A stretch of DNA of 64,000 bases from Streptomyces lasiicapitis (lineage in GTDB: Bacteria > Actinomycetota > Actinomycetes > Streptomycetales > Streptomycetaceae), in the NCBI RefSeq assembly GCF_014646335.1, contig NZ_BMNG01000016.1:62001-126000 (forward strand), read 5' to 3'. Position 1 is the first letter of the stretch; the number at the start of each line of letters is the position of its first letter. The position numbers were made by a program, and so were the translations under genes. This document shows, in pieces, positions 53,665-62,748 of the stretch. The notes under the pieces are model-generated. The model ran no database searches and was not told the DNA's origin. It saw nothing but the letters and a program-made list of their open reading frames with translations.

Positions 53665-55890
53665 TCAGTCGTGGGTGATGGCCGGGGCTCTGCGCAACAA
53701 CCGCGGCTCGCGCCAGGCCCTCGAGCCCAGCAGGGTCAGCGCGGCAGGCAGCAGCACGCCGCGTATCAAGGTTGCGTCAAGAAGGATGGCGACGGCCAAC
53801 CCCACGCCAAGCTGCTTCATCTCAAGGGTCGACAGGGTCGCGAACACCGCGAACACCGCGACCATGATCACGGCTGCTGTGGTGACCACTCCGGCGGAGG
53901 TGAGAATGCCGTGCCTAACAGCCGCATGTGTGGAGCCCCCCAGCTTTACGCCCTCGCGGATCCGGCTCAGAACGAAGACGTGGTAGTCCATCGACAGGCC
54001 GTAAAGAACTACGAACAGGATAAGCGGCAGCCAGGAAACGACCGCTCCATTTGAGTCAAAGCCCAGGAGGTTTTCAGCCCACTCGTGCTGGAAGACGATC
54101 ACGAGCACGCCGTAAGCGGCCGCAACGGAAAGGAGGTTGAGCACCCCGGTCAGGAGCGCGAGCGCCACCGAGCGGAACGCGAGCAGCATGATCACCAGGC
54201 AGATCAGGATCACGAAGCCGATCACCATCGGCAGCCGGTCTTCCAGCGTCTTGGAGAAGTCCGTGGAGAACGCGGTGGCCCCGCCGACGGCCCACTTGTC
54301 GACCGCGTCGCCCTCGAGGACCCCCGGCGCCAGGTCGCTGCGCAGCAGCTTCAGCGTCTCCTTGGCCTGCTTGCCGTCCGCGTCGCCGCTGACGTGCAGT
54401 TCGAGGCGGGACACCGTGCCGTCCTGGGACAGTTCGAGGTCGGGCTTCTTTGACGCGGCGAACCGGCCGCTCGCCATCGCCTTCTTGTGCAGCGCGGTCA
54501 GCGCCTCGGCCACCTCTCCGGAGCGGGATTTGTCGTGCTCGACGGCCACTTCGTGGGCCGTGCCCTCGCTCGGAAACGCCTCGACCACGCGGTCGTACGT
54601 CTTCATGATCGGGATGGAGCGGGGCAAGTCCTCGTCGCCGGGCAGCTTCAGCTTCATGTTCAGCGCGGGCGCGGCGAGCGCCAGCATCGCCACCAACCCG
54701 ATGACCAGGGACACCGCCGGCACCTTCAGCACGGGCCGCAGCACTGCCGCCCACAGTCTGCTCTCCTTGCCCACGTTCGTACGCCGCCACAGCAGCGGAA
54801 TGCGTGGCCGGTCGATCTTGTCGCCGAGGCCGGCGAGCGCGGCGGGCAGCACCGTCAGGGAGCCGAGCACGGCCACCAGGACCACCAGGACGGTGCCCAG
54901 AGCCAGCGACGAGAACAGCATGCTGCCGGAGAAGAACATGCCTGCCATGGCGATCGCGACGGTCAGACCGGAGACCAGGACGGCCCGTCCCGAGGTGGCC
55001 GCGGCGATGCGCAGCGCCGCCTCCGGTGACTTGCCGAGCGCACGCTCCTCACGGCGCCTGCGGATGTAGAAGAGCGAGTAGTCGACGCCGACCGCGAGGC
55101 CCATGAGGAGGATCAGGCTGGCTTGGTTCTCGTTCACGGGGACGATCAGCGAGGTGACCCCGGCCAGGCCCATGGCGAAGATCACCGCGGTGAGGCCGAG
55201 CAGCACCGGAAGTCCCGCCGCCAGCAGAGCGCCGAAGGCGACAAGCAGGATCACCAGGGTCAGCGGCAGACTGATGAATTCCGCCCGCTGGAAGTCGGAG
55301 CCGAGGCGGGCGCTCAGGTCCTTGGTGAGGGAGCCCTTGCCGAGCTGCTCGACGCGCAGGTCGGCGTGGGCCTTCTGCTCTGCTTCAGTGGCCTTCAGCA
55401 TGGGGCCGACGACGCCCTTGGGCTTCTTCTTGTCGTCACCGCTGCCCAGGTCGAGCGTGACCGGGAGAAGGACGCTGCGCCCGTCCTCGGAGGTGACCGG
55501 GCCACCGACCTTCGTCACGGCCTCCACGTCGGCATAGCGCTTACGCAGCGAGCTGACCACGGCCTCGGAGGTGGCGACCGAGAGCTTGCCCTCGCGCGCC
55601 TGGATCAGTACGCGCTCGACTCCCTCGTCCGCGAAGTCCGCGTCATCCATCATCCGTTCGGCGACGGCGGCCTGCCCGGTCAGGTTGTCGGCGTCCTCCT
55701 GGTCCTTGACGCCGGTGACCATGCTCGCCCCGTACGCCAGGACGACGGCCAGCACCCACAGCAGGATCGTCGTCTTGCGGTGGGCCATGCTCCAGGCGGC
55801 CGTGCGCTCCACGAACCCGCGTGGGGGCGGCGCGCCTCCCGATGGCCCGGTGCGCTGGTGCGCGGCGTCCTTGTCTTCGGTCACTGACAT
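53665..55890 (-). CDS. MmpL-type RND membrane transporter
   Basis: 741 residues with the duplicated RND/MmpL layout: one N-terminal transmembrane helix, an extracytoplasmic domain (about 60-205), a five-helix block, a second external domain (about 400-545) and a closing block. GLAVGVDYSLFYIRRRREE near 270 and YGLSMDYHVFVLSRIREG near 640 are the paired helix-4/10 motifs with the proton-relay Asp and Tyr. Such proteins export lipids, lipopeptides or drugs. The ATG at 55890 has GAGGAGC upstream; a TTG six bases earlier is possible. It is divergent from a two-component pair, an arrangement often used for envelope-stress-induced efflux, so self-resistance is plausible. Confidence 0.92.
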   Translation of the reverse strand: MSVTEDKDAAHQRTGPSGGAPPPRGFVERTAAWSMAHRKTTILLWVLAVVLAYGASMVTGVKDQEDADNLTGQAAVAERMMDDADFADEGVERVLIQAREGKLSVATSEAVVSSLRKRYADVEAVTKVGGPVTSEDGRSVLLPVTLDLGSGDDKKKPKGVVGPMLKATEAEQKAHADLRVEQLGKGSLTKDLSARLGSDFQRAEFISLPLTLVILLVAFGALLAAGLPVLLGLTAVIFAMGLAGVTSLIVPVNENQASLILLMGLAVGVDYSLFYIRRRREERALGKSPEAALRIAAATSGRAVLVSGLTVAIAMAGMFFSGSMLFSSLALGTVLVVLVAVLGSLTVLPAALAGLGDKIDRPRIPLLWRRTNVGKESRLWAAVLRPVLKVPAVSLVIGLVAMLALAAPALNMKLKLPGDEDLPRSIPIMKTYDRVVEAFPSEGTAHEVAVEHDKSRSGEVAEALTALHKKAMASGRFAASKKPDLELSQDGTVSRLELHVSGDADGKQAKETLKLLRSDLAPGVLEGDAVDKWAVGGATAFSTDFSKTLEDRLPMVIGFVILICLVIMLLAFRSVALALLTGVLNLLSVAAAYGVLVIVFQHEWAENLLGFDSNGAVVSWLPLILFVVLYGLSMDYHVFVLSRIREGVKLGGSTHAAVRHGILTSAGVVTTAAVIMVAVFAVFATLSTLEMKQLGVGLAVAILLDATLIRGVLLPAALTLLGSRAWREPRLLRRAPAITHD

Positions 55891-56076
55891 CGTCAAAGCT
55901 CCTCGTCAGGGGGTACGCCGTGACGCTACGCAGCGCATGCCCGCGCCGTCGGGCGTGCAGCCACCCGTCGGCGGGTAGTGCTACCACCACCGGCAAAGGA
56001 AGCGCCTGCACGCTCGGAACGGTTCAACTCCCCTGCCTAAGATCGTCTTAGCCGAGTTGAGAGCTGGAGGGGCGCC
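55891..56076. promoter_or_regulatory. Divergent promoter region with palindrome CTAAGATCGTCTTAG
   Basis: 186 bp between the MmpL and histidine kinase starts. CTAAGA (56037-56042), TCG and TCTTAG (56046-56051) form a perfect inverted repeat 26 bp ahead of the kinase ATG. It is a good candidate binding site for the response regulator or another repressor. GGAGGGG just before 56077 is the kinase ribosome-binding site. Confidence 0.5.
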
Positions 56077-57351
56077 ATGAGGTTCAGACCGCCGCGGATT
56101 CGGGCAGCCCTGTACCGCGTCGGACGAGGTCTGCTGGCCCGGGACACCCGTGACGACCAACTGCAGTTGCTGACCACGCTGGCGCTGACACCGCTCTACG
56201 TCATGCCCCTCATCCTGTTCACGTTGGGTGCGGGCCTGACCCCGCTGCTGCTGCTCGGCCTGCCGCTGCTGCCGCTGTCCATGAAGCTGGCCAACTGGAT
56301 CGCCCGTCTCGACCGCCAGCGCCTCTTCCTGCTGCGGGACTTGGACATCGACATGCCCATCGCCGTGTCCGGCAACGGCTGGAAGGAGCGCCTCGAGCGG
56401 CTCTTCGGACGGCGCGCCTGGCGCGAGTTGGGCTTCACCGTGGTCATGAGCTTCTGGGGCCTGGGAGTGGGCGGGCTCATGGTGAGTCTCCTCGCGGCGG
56501 GCCTGCTGCTCGCCCTGCTGCCGCTGCTCGGCCCCCTCCTTCCGGACGGCTCCTCACTGCTCGGCATGGACGTCGGGTCCCTGGCCGTCGCGGTGTCAGG
56601 CGGTGCCGTCGGCCTGGGGCTGCTCGCCGCCGGACTGTGGCTCGGCGGGCCGCTCGCCCGGACCGAGTCCACCCTGGTCGCCCGGATGCTCGGCGCCAAC
56701 AGGGTCGACCATCTCGTACGCCGCATGACGGACTTGGAGGACAGTCGCTCACGCATGGTCGACGCCGCCGAGTTGGAACGACAGCGCATCGAGCGCGACC
56801 TGCACGACGGCGCACAGCAGCGGCTGCTGTCGGTCGCCATGAGTCTGGGCCGGGCCAAGACCCGCTTCGACCGGGACCCGGACAAGGCGCGGGAACTGAT
56901 GCTCGCCGCGCACGAGGAGGCCAAGGCCGCCATGCAGGAACTGCGCGACGTCACGCGCGGCCTGCACCCGGCCATCCTCACCGAGCAGGGCATCGAACCC
57001 GCCCTGGCCACCATCGCGGCCCGCTGCCCGGTCTCCATCGACCTGTCCGCGCGGATGCAGGAGCGCCCCTCCCCCCGGGCCGAAGCGGTCGCCTACTACG
57101 TGGTCTCCGAACTGCTCACCAACATCACCAAGCACGCCGCGGCGGACCGGGCCACGGTCAGGGTGTTCCGCGAGGAGCAACTGCTGCGGCTCACCGTCAC
57201 CGACGACGGGATCGGCGGCGTCGATCCCGCCCGGGGATCGGGCATCCGCGGGCTGCGGGACCGGATCCGGGCGGTCGACGGACACCTCACTTTCTCCAGC
57301 CCCGCCGGCGGACCCACCGTCGTCGATGTCACGCTGCCCTGGAAGGCGTAG
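56077..57351 (+). CDS. NarL-type sensor histidine kinase
   Basis: 424 residues. The N-terminal 190 residues hold about four to five membrane segments with a DUF1707-less sensor of the streptomycete type. A HisKA_3 domain follows with the phospho-acceptor His in ERDLHDGAQQRLL near residue 247. The HATPase domain has NITKHA (N box) near 348 and DDGIGGVDPARGSGIRGL (G boxes) near 380-397. It pairs with the response regulator whose start lies 5 bp downstream. The signal is probably in the membrane or envelope, given the small external loops and the divergent MmpL gene. Confidence 0.92.
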   Translation: MRFRPPRIRAALYRVGRGLLARDTRDDQLQLLTTLALTPLYVMPLILFTLGAGLTPLLLLGLPLLPLSMKLANWIARLDRQRLFLLRDLDIDMPIAVSGNGWKERLERLFGRRAWRELGFTVVMSFWGLGVGGLMVSLLAAGLLLALLPLLGPLLPDGSSLLGMDVGSLAVAVSGGAVGLGLLAAGLWLGGPLARTESTLVARMLGANRVDHLVRRMTDLEDSRSRMVDAAELERQRIERDLHDGAQQRLLSVAMSLGRAKTRFDRDPDKARELMLAAHEEAKAAMQELRDVTRGLHPAILTEQGIEPALATIAARCPVSIDLSARMQERPSPRAEAVAYYVVSELLTNITKHAAADRATVRVFREEQLLRLTVTDDGIGGVDPARGSGIRGLRDRIRAVDGHLTFSSPAGGPTVVDVTLPWKA

Positions 57352-57356
57352 AAGAC

Positions 57357-58031
57357 ATGTTGCGCGTCGTGATCGCCGAAGACTCCGTCCTGCTGCGCAG
57401 CGGCCTGGCCAAGCTGCTCATGGACGAGGACATCGACGTCGTGGGACAGGCGGGGGACGCGGACGAGCTGCTCGCACTGGTCGCCGACCTCGCCCCGGAC
57501 CTGTGCGTGGTGGATGTGCGCATGCCGCCGACGCACACCGACGAAGGGCTGCGCGCGGCCCTGACGATCCGCGCCGGCTCCCCCGGCCGCCCCGTCCTTG
57601 TCCTGTCGCAGTACGTGGAGGCCCGTTACGCCACCAAACTCCTCGCGCACGGCAGCGTCGGGCTCGGCTACCTCCTCAAGGACCGCGTCGCCGACGTGGA
57701 CGAGTTCGTGGCCACGCTGCACCGCGTCGCCGACGGCGGCACCGCGCTCGACCCCGAGGTGGTCAGCCAGATCTTCGCGGGAAATCAGAAGCAGGACGGC
57801 TTGGCGCCGCTCAGCCCGCGCGAGGTGGAAGTGCTCGCCCTGATGGCCGAAGGGCTCAACAACAGCGGCCTCGCGGAGCGCCTGTTCATCACCGACCGCG
57901 CCGTCGAGAAGCACATCCGCTCCATCTTCACCAAGCTCGATCTGCTCCCCGACGACCAGGGACACCGCCGCGTGCGCGCGGTCCTGCACTACCTCGACTC
58001 CCTCGCCGACTCACCCCGGCCGCCGGAGTAG
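57357..58031 (+). CDS. LuxR/NarL-family response regulator
   Basis: 224 residues. The receiver domain has the phosphorylated Asp in CVVDVRMPP near residue 54 and the switch Lys in YLLKDRV near 104. The C-terminal helix-turn-helix reads LSPREVEVLALMAEGLNN and RAVEKHIRSIFTKL. The ATG at 57357 sits 5 bp after the kinase stop, so the two are co-expressed. The likely targets are the divergent MmpL gene and its own operon. Confidence 0.93.
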   Translation: MLRVVIAEDSVLLRSGLAKLLMDEDIDVVGQAGDADELLALVADLAPDLCVVDVRMPPTHTDEGLRAALTIRAGSPGRPVLVLSQYVEARYATKLLAHGSVGLGYLLKDRVADVDEFVATLHRVADGGTALDPEVVSQIFAGNQKQDGLAPLSPREVEVLALMAEGLNNSGLAERLFITDRAVEKHIRSIFTKLDLLPDDQGHRRVRAVLHYLDSLADSPRPPE

Positions 58032-58100
58032 GGCATGCGCCCGCCCGTCACCTCTCCCCCCACCACCGACCGCGTTGACCACCGGAGACCGGAGTCAGAC

Positions 58101-58925
58101 ATGCACGAGACCCTCACCTCGACCGGCTCCCGCCCGCGCCCGTCGGGCCGCCCCCAGCGCTCCGTCCTGCGCCGCGTCATCCGCATCGTGGCGATCCTCA
58201 CCGGCCTGACGCTGATCGGCGGAGGCGCCTGGTACCTGCTGCTGTTCCTTGTCACCCGCACCGAGACCGGCACGGCCGCGATCGACAAGTCGGTGCGGAC
58301 CGTGGAGGTCGCGATCGACAGCGGCGACGTACAGATCGACGTGGCCGGAGAGGGCGAGAAGACGGAGCTGCACAAGAAGCTGACCAAGTCGCTGCGCTCG
58401 CCCGACGAGAAGATCGAGCAGGACGGTGACACCCTGCGCATCACCACCGACTGTGGCGAAGGCATGGGCAGGTGCGGGTCGGACTACCGGCTGACCGTGC
58501 CGCAAGGCACCCGGGTGAAGGTGGAGACCCGGCTCGGCGACGTGTCGGTGAAGGGCGTGCGCAAGTCGGTGGAGGCGCGCACCAAGATCGGCAGCGTCCG
58601 CCTCGAGCACATCGACGGGGACCGGCTCGTCGCCGCCAGCAAGACCGGCGCCGTCACGCTCAAGGACGTCAAGTTCGACACCGCCGAGGCCACGTCCAAG
58701 CTGGGCGACGTCCGGGTCGAGGAGATCGACCCGTTCACGAAGCTGCGGGCCGTCAGCAAGATGGGCGACGTCGAGCTGCACCTCCCCTCGAGCGCGGGTC
58801 CCTTCGCCGTGACCGCCGCCACCAAGGTCGGCGACCGGAAGGTGAACGTGGACCAGGAGACCTCTGCGGACACAAAGGTGGAGGCCCGCACGAAGATCGG
58901 TGACGTGACAGTGCGCAACGACTGA
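58101..58925 (+). CDS. Membrane-anchored DUF4097-like protein with beta-repeat domain
   Basis: 274 residues from ATG 58101 (GGAG at 58091-58094); an ATG at 58035 would add 22 residues. One transmembrane helix (about 25-50, IVAILTGLTLIGGGAWYLLLF) leads to an external domain. Its second half repeats the pattern T-K-x-G-D-V-x-V-x-x-I roughly every 20 residues (TRLGDVSV, TKIGSVRL, SKTGAVTL, SKLGDVRV, SKMGDVEL, TKIGDVTV), as expected for a right-handed beta-helix or adhesin-like fold. It follows the two-component pair closely and may be its accessory protein or target. The biochemical role is unknown. Confidence 0.8.
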   Translation: MHETLTSTGSRPRPSGRPQRSVLRRVIRIVAILTGLTLIGGGAWYLLLFLVTRTETGTAAIDKSVRTVEVAIDSGDVQIDVAGEGEKTELHKKLTKSLRSPDEKIEQDGDTLRITTDCGEGMGRCGSDYRLTVPQGTRVKVETRLGDVSVKGVRKSVEARTKIGSVRLEHIDGDRLVAASKTGAVTLKDVKFDTAEATSKLGDVRVEEIDPFTKLRAVSKMGDVELHLPSSAGPFAVTAATKVGDRKVNVDQETSADTKVEARTKIGDVTVRND

Positions 58926-58944
58926 CGCTCACCGCACAAAGCCG

Positions 58945-58989
58945 CCGGCCGGCGCGTCTCCCCGTACGCGCCGGCCGGTGTTTTCTTTT
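58945..58989 (+). terminator. Strong rho-independent terminator
   Basis: A perfect 13-bp stem, CCGGCCGGCGCGT at 58945-58957 and ACGCGCCGGCCGG at 58966-58978, with an 8-nt loop, followed by TGTTTTCTTTT. It ends the two-component operon and stands between convergent genes (next stop at 59004). Confidence 0.93.
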
Positions 58990-59003
58990 GCCCGCAGGAC
59001 GGG

Positions 59004-60533
59004 TCAGGACAGGCGGAACCCGAGGTCCGCGTCGATGTCCTGGACGTCCATCTGGGCGCGTTGCAGCGTGCCGGCGTAGTCCCAGTTCATCGACTGCCAC
59101 GAGGTGAACTGGTCCAGGACCCAGATGCCCGACTGCCGGCTGCCGTTCCCGGAGAGCCCGTTGCCGCCGAACGGCAGATGCGCCTCGGCGCCCACCGTCG
59201 AGTTGTTCACGCTGACCATGCCGGCGGTGCAGCGCTCGCGGAAGGAGAAGGCCGTTCCGGCCGAGCGGGTGTAGATCGCGGCGGAGAGCCCGTACCCGTG
59301 TCCGTTGGCGAGCGCGACGGCCTCGTCGAAGGAGTCGTACGCCATGACCGACACGAGCGGTCCGAAGGTCTCGGTCCGGTACAGCTCGTCGTCCGGCAGC
59401 ACCCCGGCCACGACGGTCGGGTGCGCGTACACCCCGGCGTCGGGGTCGCCGATGAAGCCCTTGCGCGGGCTTTCCGAGGTGATCCGGCCGGTGGCGGTGG
59501 ACCCGGAGAGAGTGTGGTGGGGGCGGACGAGTTCCAGGGAGCCGCGGAAGTTCTCCAGGTACCGCTCGCCGATGAGCGGCCCGTAGAAGATCTCGTCCCG
59601 CCGGGGGTCCCCGACGACCAGGTCCTCCACGGCCGCGCTGAAACGAGTGAGGAACTCATCGTGCACCGCGCGGTGGGCAATCACCGCACCGAGCGAGGTG
59701 CAGCGCTGCCCCGCGGTGGCGAATCCGCTGAAAACGGCGCCCTGAACGGCGAGTTCGAGGTCGGCGTCGTCGGTGACGACAAGGGGGTTCTTGCCTCCGA
59801 GCTCCAGGCACGGGGACTGCAGGTGCCGTCCCGCCAGCTCGCTCACCCGCCGTCCGGCGGCGGTCGACCCCGTGAAGCCGATCTTCTGGACAAGCCCTTC
59901 CGTCAGGGCCCGCTCAAGTCCGGCGTACGTCGTCTCGCCGTCGGCGTGCACCAGACGCAGCACATCTTCGGGAACCCCTCCCGCACGGAAGAGCCGGAAC
60001 AGTGCCTCCGCGACGGCCATGGCGGACTCCGACGGCTTCCACACCACGGTGTTGCCGCACAGCAGCGCGGGCACCAGGTACCAGGCGGGCACCGCTGCCG
60101 GGAAGTTCGCCGCCGTGATGATCACTGCGGTGCCCAGCGGCTTGCGGTAGGTGAACAGTTGCTTGTCCGGCATCTCGCTGGGCACGGTCTGGCCGTACAG
60201 CCGCCGCCCCTCACCGAGGAAGAAGTCGCAGGTGTCGATCACCTCCTGGACCTCTCCCAGGGCTTCGCCGTACGGCTTGCCGACCTCCCGGGTGATCAGC
60301 GCGGCCAGCGCCTCTTTGTTCTCGGCCACGAGCCGTCCCACGTTCTGGGCCACCCGCCCGCGCAGCGGCGCCGGAGTCTCGGCCCAGGCGGACTGCGCAC
60401 GATGGGCGGCGCGGGCCGCCGCGGTCAGACCGTCCGCGTCACTCAGCACCTGCTCCGTGACCACGTCCCGCAGATCAGCCGGATTGCGTGACACGGTCGG
60501 CCGCTCGGCGGTTCCGCGGTTCAGCTCAGCCAT
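59004..60533 (-). CDS. Aldehyde dehydrogenase, probably 2-aminoadipate semialdehyde dehydrogenase
   Basis: 509 residues of the NAD(P)-dependent aldehyde dehydrogenase superfamily, with TAANFPAAVP, GFTGSTAAGRRV, the general base Glu in CLELGGKNPL and the nucleophile Cys in AGQRCTSLG near residue 295. The overall look fits aminoadipate-semialdehyde/piperideine-6-carboxylate dehydrogenases, and a lysine 6-aminotransferase is present in the NRPS operon. Together they would convert lysine to 2-aminoadipate. Substrate is inference from the pairing. The start is ATG 60533 with GGGAGAGGG upstream; the upstream 60 bp of open frame lacks a site. Confidence 0.82.
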   Translation of the reverse strand: MAELNRGTAERPTVSRNPADLRDVVTEQVLSDADGLTAAARAAHRAQSAWAETPAPLRGRVAQNVGRLVAENKEALAALITREVGKPYGEALGEVQEVIDTCDFFLGEGRRLYGQTVPSEMPDKQLFTYRKPLGTAVIITAANFPAAVPAWYLVPALLCGNTVVWKPSESAMAVAEALFRLFRAGGVPEDVLRLVHADGETTYAGLERALTEGLVQKIGFTGSTAAGRRVSELAGRHLQSPCLELGGKNPLVVTDDADLELAVQGAVFSGFATAGQRCTSLGAVIAHRAVHDEFLTRFSAAVEDLVVGDPRRDEIFYGPLIGERYLENFRGSLELVRPHHTLSGSTATGRITSESPRKGFIGDPDAGVYAHPTVVAGVLPDDELYRTETFGPLVSVMAYDSFDEAVALANGHGYGLSAAIYTRSAGTAFSFRERCTAGMVSVNNSTVGAEAHLPFGGNGLSGNGSRQSGIWVLDQFTSWQSMNWDYAGTLQRAQMDVQDIDADLGFRLS

Positions 60534-60741
60534 CTTGGACAGCCCTCTCCCTCTTGGTGAATGACAACAGACAGTCGGTCGGCAACCTGACATTGCTCTT
60601 GATCTTTGTATTTTCCTGACTTTACTGTCACAGATTTTGCCAATGATCGTGACAGCTGCTTCTGTGCCGAAATGACCGGCGATCGTCGCACGCCTCGGGC
60701 CGGGCCGACAGGCGGCCCGGCCCGAGGAGGACGTAGCGGTG
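60534..60741. promoter_or_regulatory. A/T-rich promoter region of the aldehyde dehydrogenase gene, with inverted repeat
   Basis: 208 bp between the ACP stop and the dehydrogenase start. CTGTCAC at 60625-60631 and GTGACAG at 60649-60655 form an exact 7-bp inverted repeat with a 17-bp spacer; the core GTCACA matches the repeats in front of NRPS1. The surrounding A/T-rich stretch (60590-60645) suggests a promoter reading towards the dehydrogenase. Confidence 0.5.
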
Positions 60742-61017
60742 TCAGGCGGCCTGCTGCTCGCGCTCGGTCAGCAGGAACTTGGCAAGCTGCGTGACGGTCG
60801 GGTGGTCCCACACCGCACTGGGCTCCACCCGGATGCCGAGCCAGTCCTCCACGTCGGCGGCGAAGGCCACCACGGCGACGGAGTCGAGGCCGTACTCACC
60901 GAGTTCCTGGTTCGGGTCGACCTTCTCGTCCAGGTCGGGCACGTACTCACCGACTCGTTCGACGAGCCAGCTCTGCAGTTCGTCGAGCGTGATCGGGCCG
61001 GAAACGGGCTGGGTCAT
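60742..61017 (-). CDS. Acyl carrier protein for the lipid starter
   Basis: 91 residues from ATG 61017 with GAGGAGC at good spacing. The phosphopantetheine site is GEYGLDSVAVV near residue 47, followed by the acidic helix II. Directly upstream lie two acyl-CoA dehydrogenase genes. In ramoplanin-, enduracidin- and friulimicin-type clusters a free ACP and such dehydrogenases activate and desaturate the fatty acid that the first C domain attaches. The first NRPS here begins with a C domain, which fits. The fatty acyl-AMP ligase expected with this set is not in the window. Confidence 0.88.
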   Translation of the reverse strand: MTQPVSGPITLDELQSWLVERVGEYVPDLDEKVDPNQELGEYGLDSVAVVAFAADVEDWLGIRVEPSAVWDHPTVTQLAKFLLTEREQQAA

Positions 61018-61062
61018 CTCAATGCTCCTCAAGAGTCGAATGGGTCGGCGTATCCGACCCGG

Positions 61063-62748
61063 TCACCGGTACCGGCGGGCGGAGAGACCGAAGCTCACCG
61101 TTCGGTCGTCGCGGTCCAACAGCTCCTCCACGAGCGCCCCTTCCACCTCGGACGGCACGTCGTCGGGCCGTCCGGAGGTGATGCCCAGGAGCCGGGTCAG
61201 CACCGCGACGAGCCACTCCGGCCGGGACAGGAAGTCACCGGCCGGTGCGTTCCTCCAGACCCCGACGCACGCGGACGCGGCAAGCACCGTGGTGTACGTG
61301 GCGGCGAGCTCGCGCACCTCGACCTCGGCGGCGATCGACAGGTCCCGCGGCTTGAGGCCCGCGCACGCCTCGGTGAGCGTTGCCAGGCGGCGCACATGGG
61401 TCTCGATCAGGGGGCGCAGCAGCGCCGGGACGTCGTCGTCGAGCACCGCGTTGAGCGCCGTGGCCAGCCCGTCGCGCCCGCCTGCCACGATCCGCAGCCC
61501 GGCCAGGTCCAGCGGCGGCAGCTCGGCGTCGGCGACGAACAGCGATGCCGGGGCGGGCGCGGCATCCCGCCAGGAGCGGCGCGCGAGCACCGGCAGTTGC
61601 GGCAGCATCGCGGACAAGCAGGCCGCGCGGGCGATGTGTCCGAAGCCGACCGGCTTGATGTCCCGTGCCATCTTCTGGAACACCGCGTGTTCCCCGTCGC
61701 GGCGGTAGAACTCCGATCCCATGACCAGCGAGAGCTGCTCCAGCGCGTCGAGGAGCGTCCCGGCCAGGAGGAACTTCACGGCGGGCGCGTACACGCTGCC
61801 GGAGTCGGGCAATACGTGGAGCGACCGTGCGGCGACCGACGCGAACGCCTCACACAGCAACTGGTCGGCGAACGCGTTGGCCAGGGTGGTGCGCACCATG
61901 GGAATCGCCGCGACGTCCTTGCCGTAGAGCCGCCGCCTGCGCACGTGGTGCAGTGTGACGCGCAACGCGGTGTCCAGCATCGCGGTGCTCATCCCCGGCA
62001 GGGCGATGCGGGTCAGCTGGAAGGCGCGGGCGACCGTCTCCATGCCGGTGCCGGCGGTGCCGAGCAGTGCGTCGGTGTCCACCGGGCAGTCGTCCACCGT
62101 GATGCCGCCCAGGCGCACACCGCGCATCCCGACCGAGCGGAATCGCGGCAGGAACTGGACCCGGCCGGGGTCGAGGCTCTTCACCTGGACGAACAGTTGC
62201 GAGCACGCACGCGGTCCGGCTGCGGGATCGGTGCGGGCCAGGAACACTACGGCGTCGGCCCGGTCCAGGTTCGTGATCGACTCCTTGCGGCCGTTCAGCA
62301 GCAGACCGCCGTCGGTAGGCGTGGCAGCGAACTCCACCGAACCGATGTCATTGCCGTGTGCGAGCTCGTGGAACGCGCAGGAAATCTTGCTGCCCGCAAG
62401 GAGCAGGTCGGCGGCTTCGCGGCGCTGCTCCGGTGAGCCTGAGGTCCACACGTTGACGGCGCCGAGCAGCGAGCTGGAGCAGTGGCCGAGGCCCAGGCTC
62501 GGATCACGCCGGTAGACCGAACGCATCAACTCCACCAAGTGGTCGACGCGTTCGAGCCGTCCGCCGAGCGCCTCGGGCACGAACTCGGCGAGGATGCCGA
62601 ACTCGTCCAGAGCCGTGGCCCCGCCGACAGGGGTCTCCTCGCGCTCGTCCGCGGCCACCACGGCGGCGAACCCCGCCGGGTTGGCCGGGTCGAAGGGGTC
62701 TCCCAGCCGCTCTTCGAGCGCTTCCATACGCGCGTGGATGTCGCTCAT
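61063..62748 (-). CDS. Acyl-CoA dehydrogenase homologue of the lipopeptide/desaturase type
   Basis: 561 residues, longer than ordinary acyl-CoA dehydrogenases (about 380-400) through a C-terminal extension of some 160 residues. The core shows ISCAFHELAHGND where the FAD-loop T-E motif lies, LLNGRKESITN, and a helical domain with FQLTRIALPGMS. Such long homologues act in pairs on fatty acyl chains in lipopeptide clusters. The catalytic Glu position is not obvious, so one partner may be structural. The ATG at 62748 overlaps the stop of the neighbouring paralogue (ATGA). Confidence 0.85.
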   Translation of the reverse strand: MSDIHARMEALEERLGDPFDPANPAGFAAVVAADEREETPVGGATALDEFGILAEFVPEALGGRLERVDHLVELMRSVYRRDPSLGLGHCSSSLLGAVNVWTSGSPEQRREAADLLLAGSKISCAFHELAHGNDIGSVEFAATPTDGGLLLNGRKESITNLDRADAVVFLARTDPAAGPRACSQLFVQVKSLDPGRVQFLPRFRSVGMRGVRLGGITVDDCPVDTDALLGTAGTGMETVARAFQLTRIALPGMSTAMLDTALRVTLHHVRRRRLYGKDVAAIPMVRTTLANAFADQLLCEAFASVAARSLHVLPDSGSVYAPAVKFLLAGTLLDALEQLSLVMGSEFYRRDGEHAVFQKMARDIKPVGFGHIARAACLSAMLPQLPVLARRSWRDAAPAPASLFVADAELPPLDLAGLRIVAGGRDGLATALNAVLDDDVPALLRPLIETHVRRLATLTEACAGLKPRDLSIAAEVEVRELAATYTTVLAASACVGVWRNAPAGDFLSRPEWLVAVLTRLLGITSGRPDDVPSEVEGALVEELLDRDDRTVSFGLSARRYR

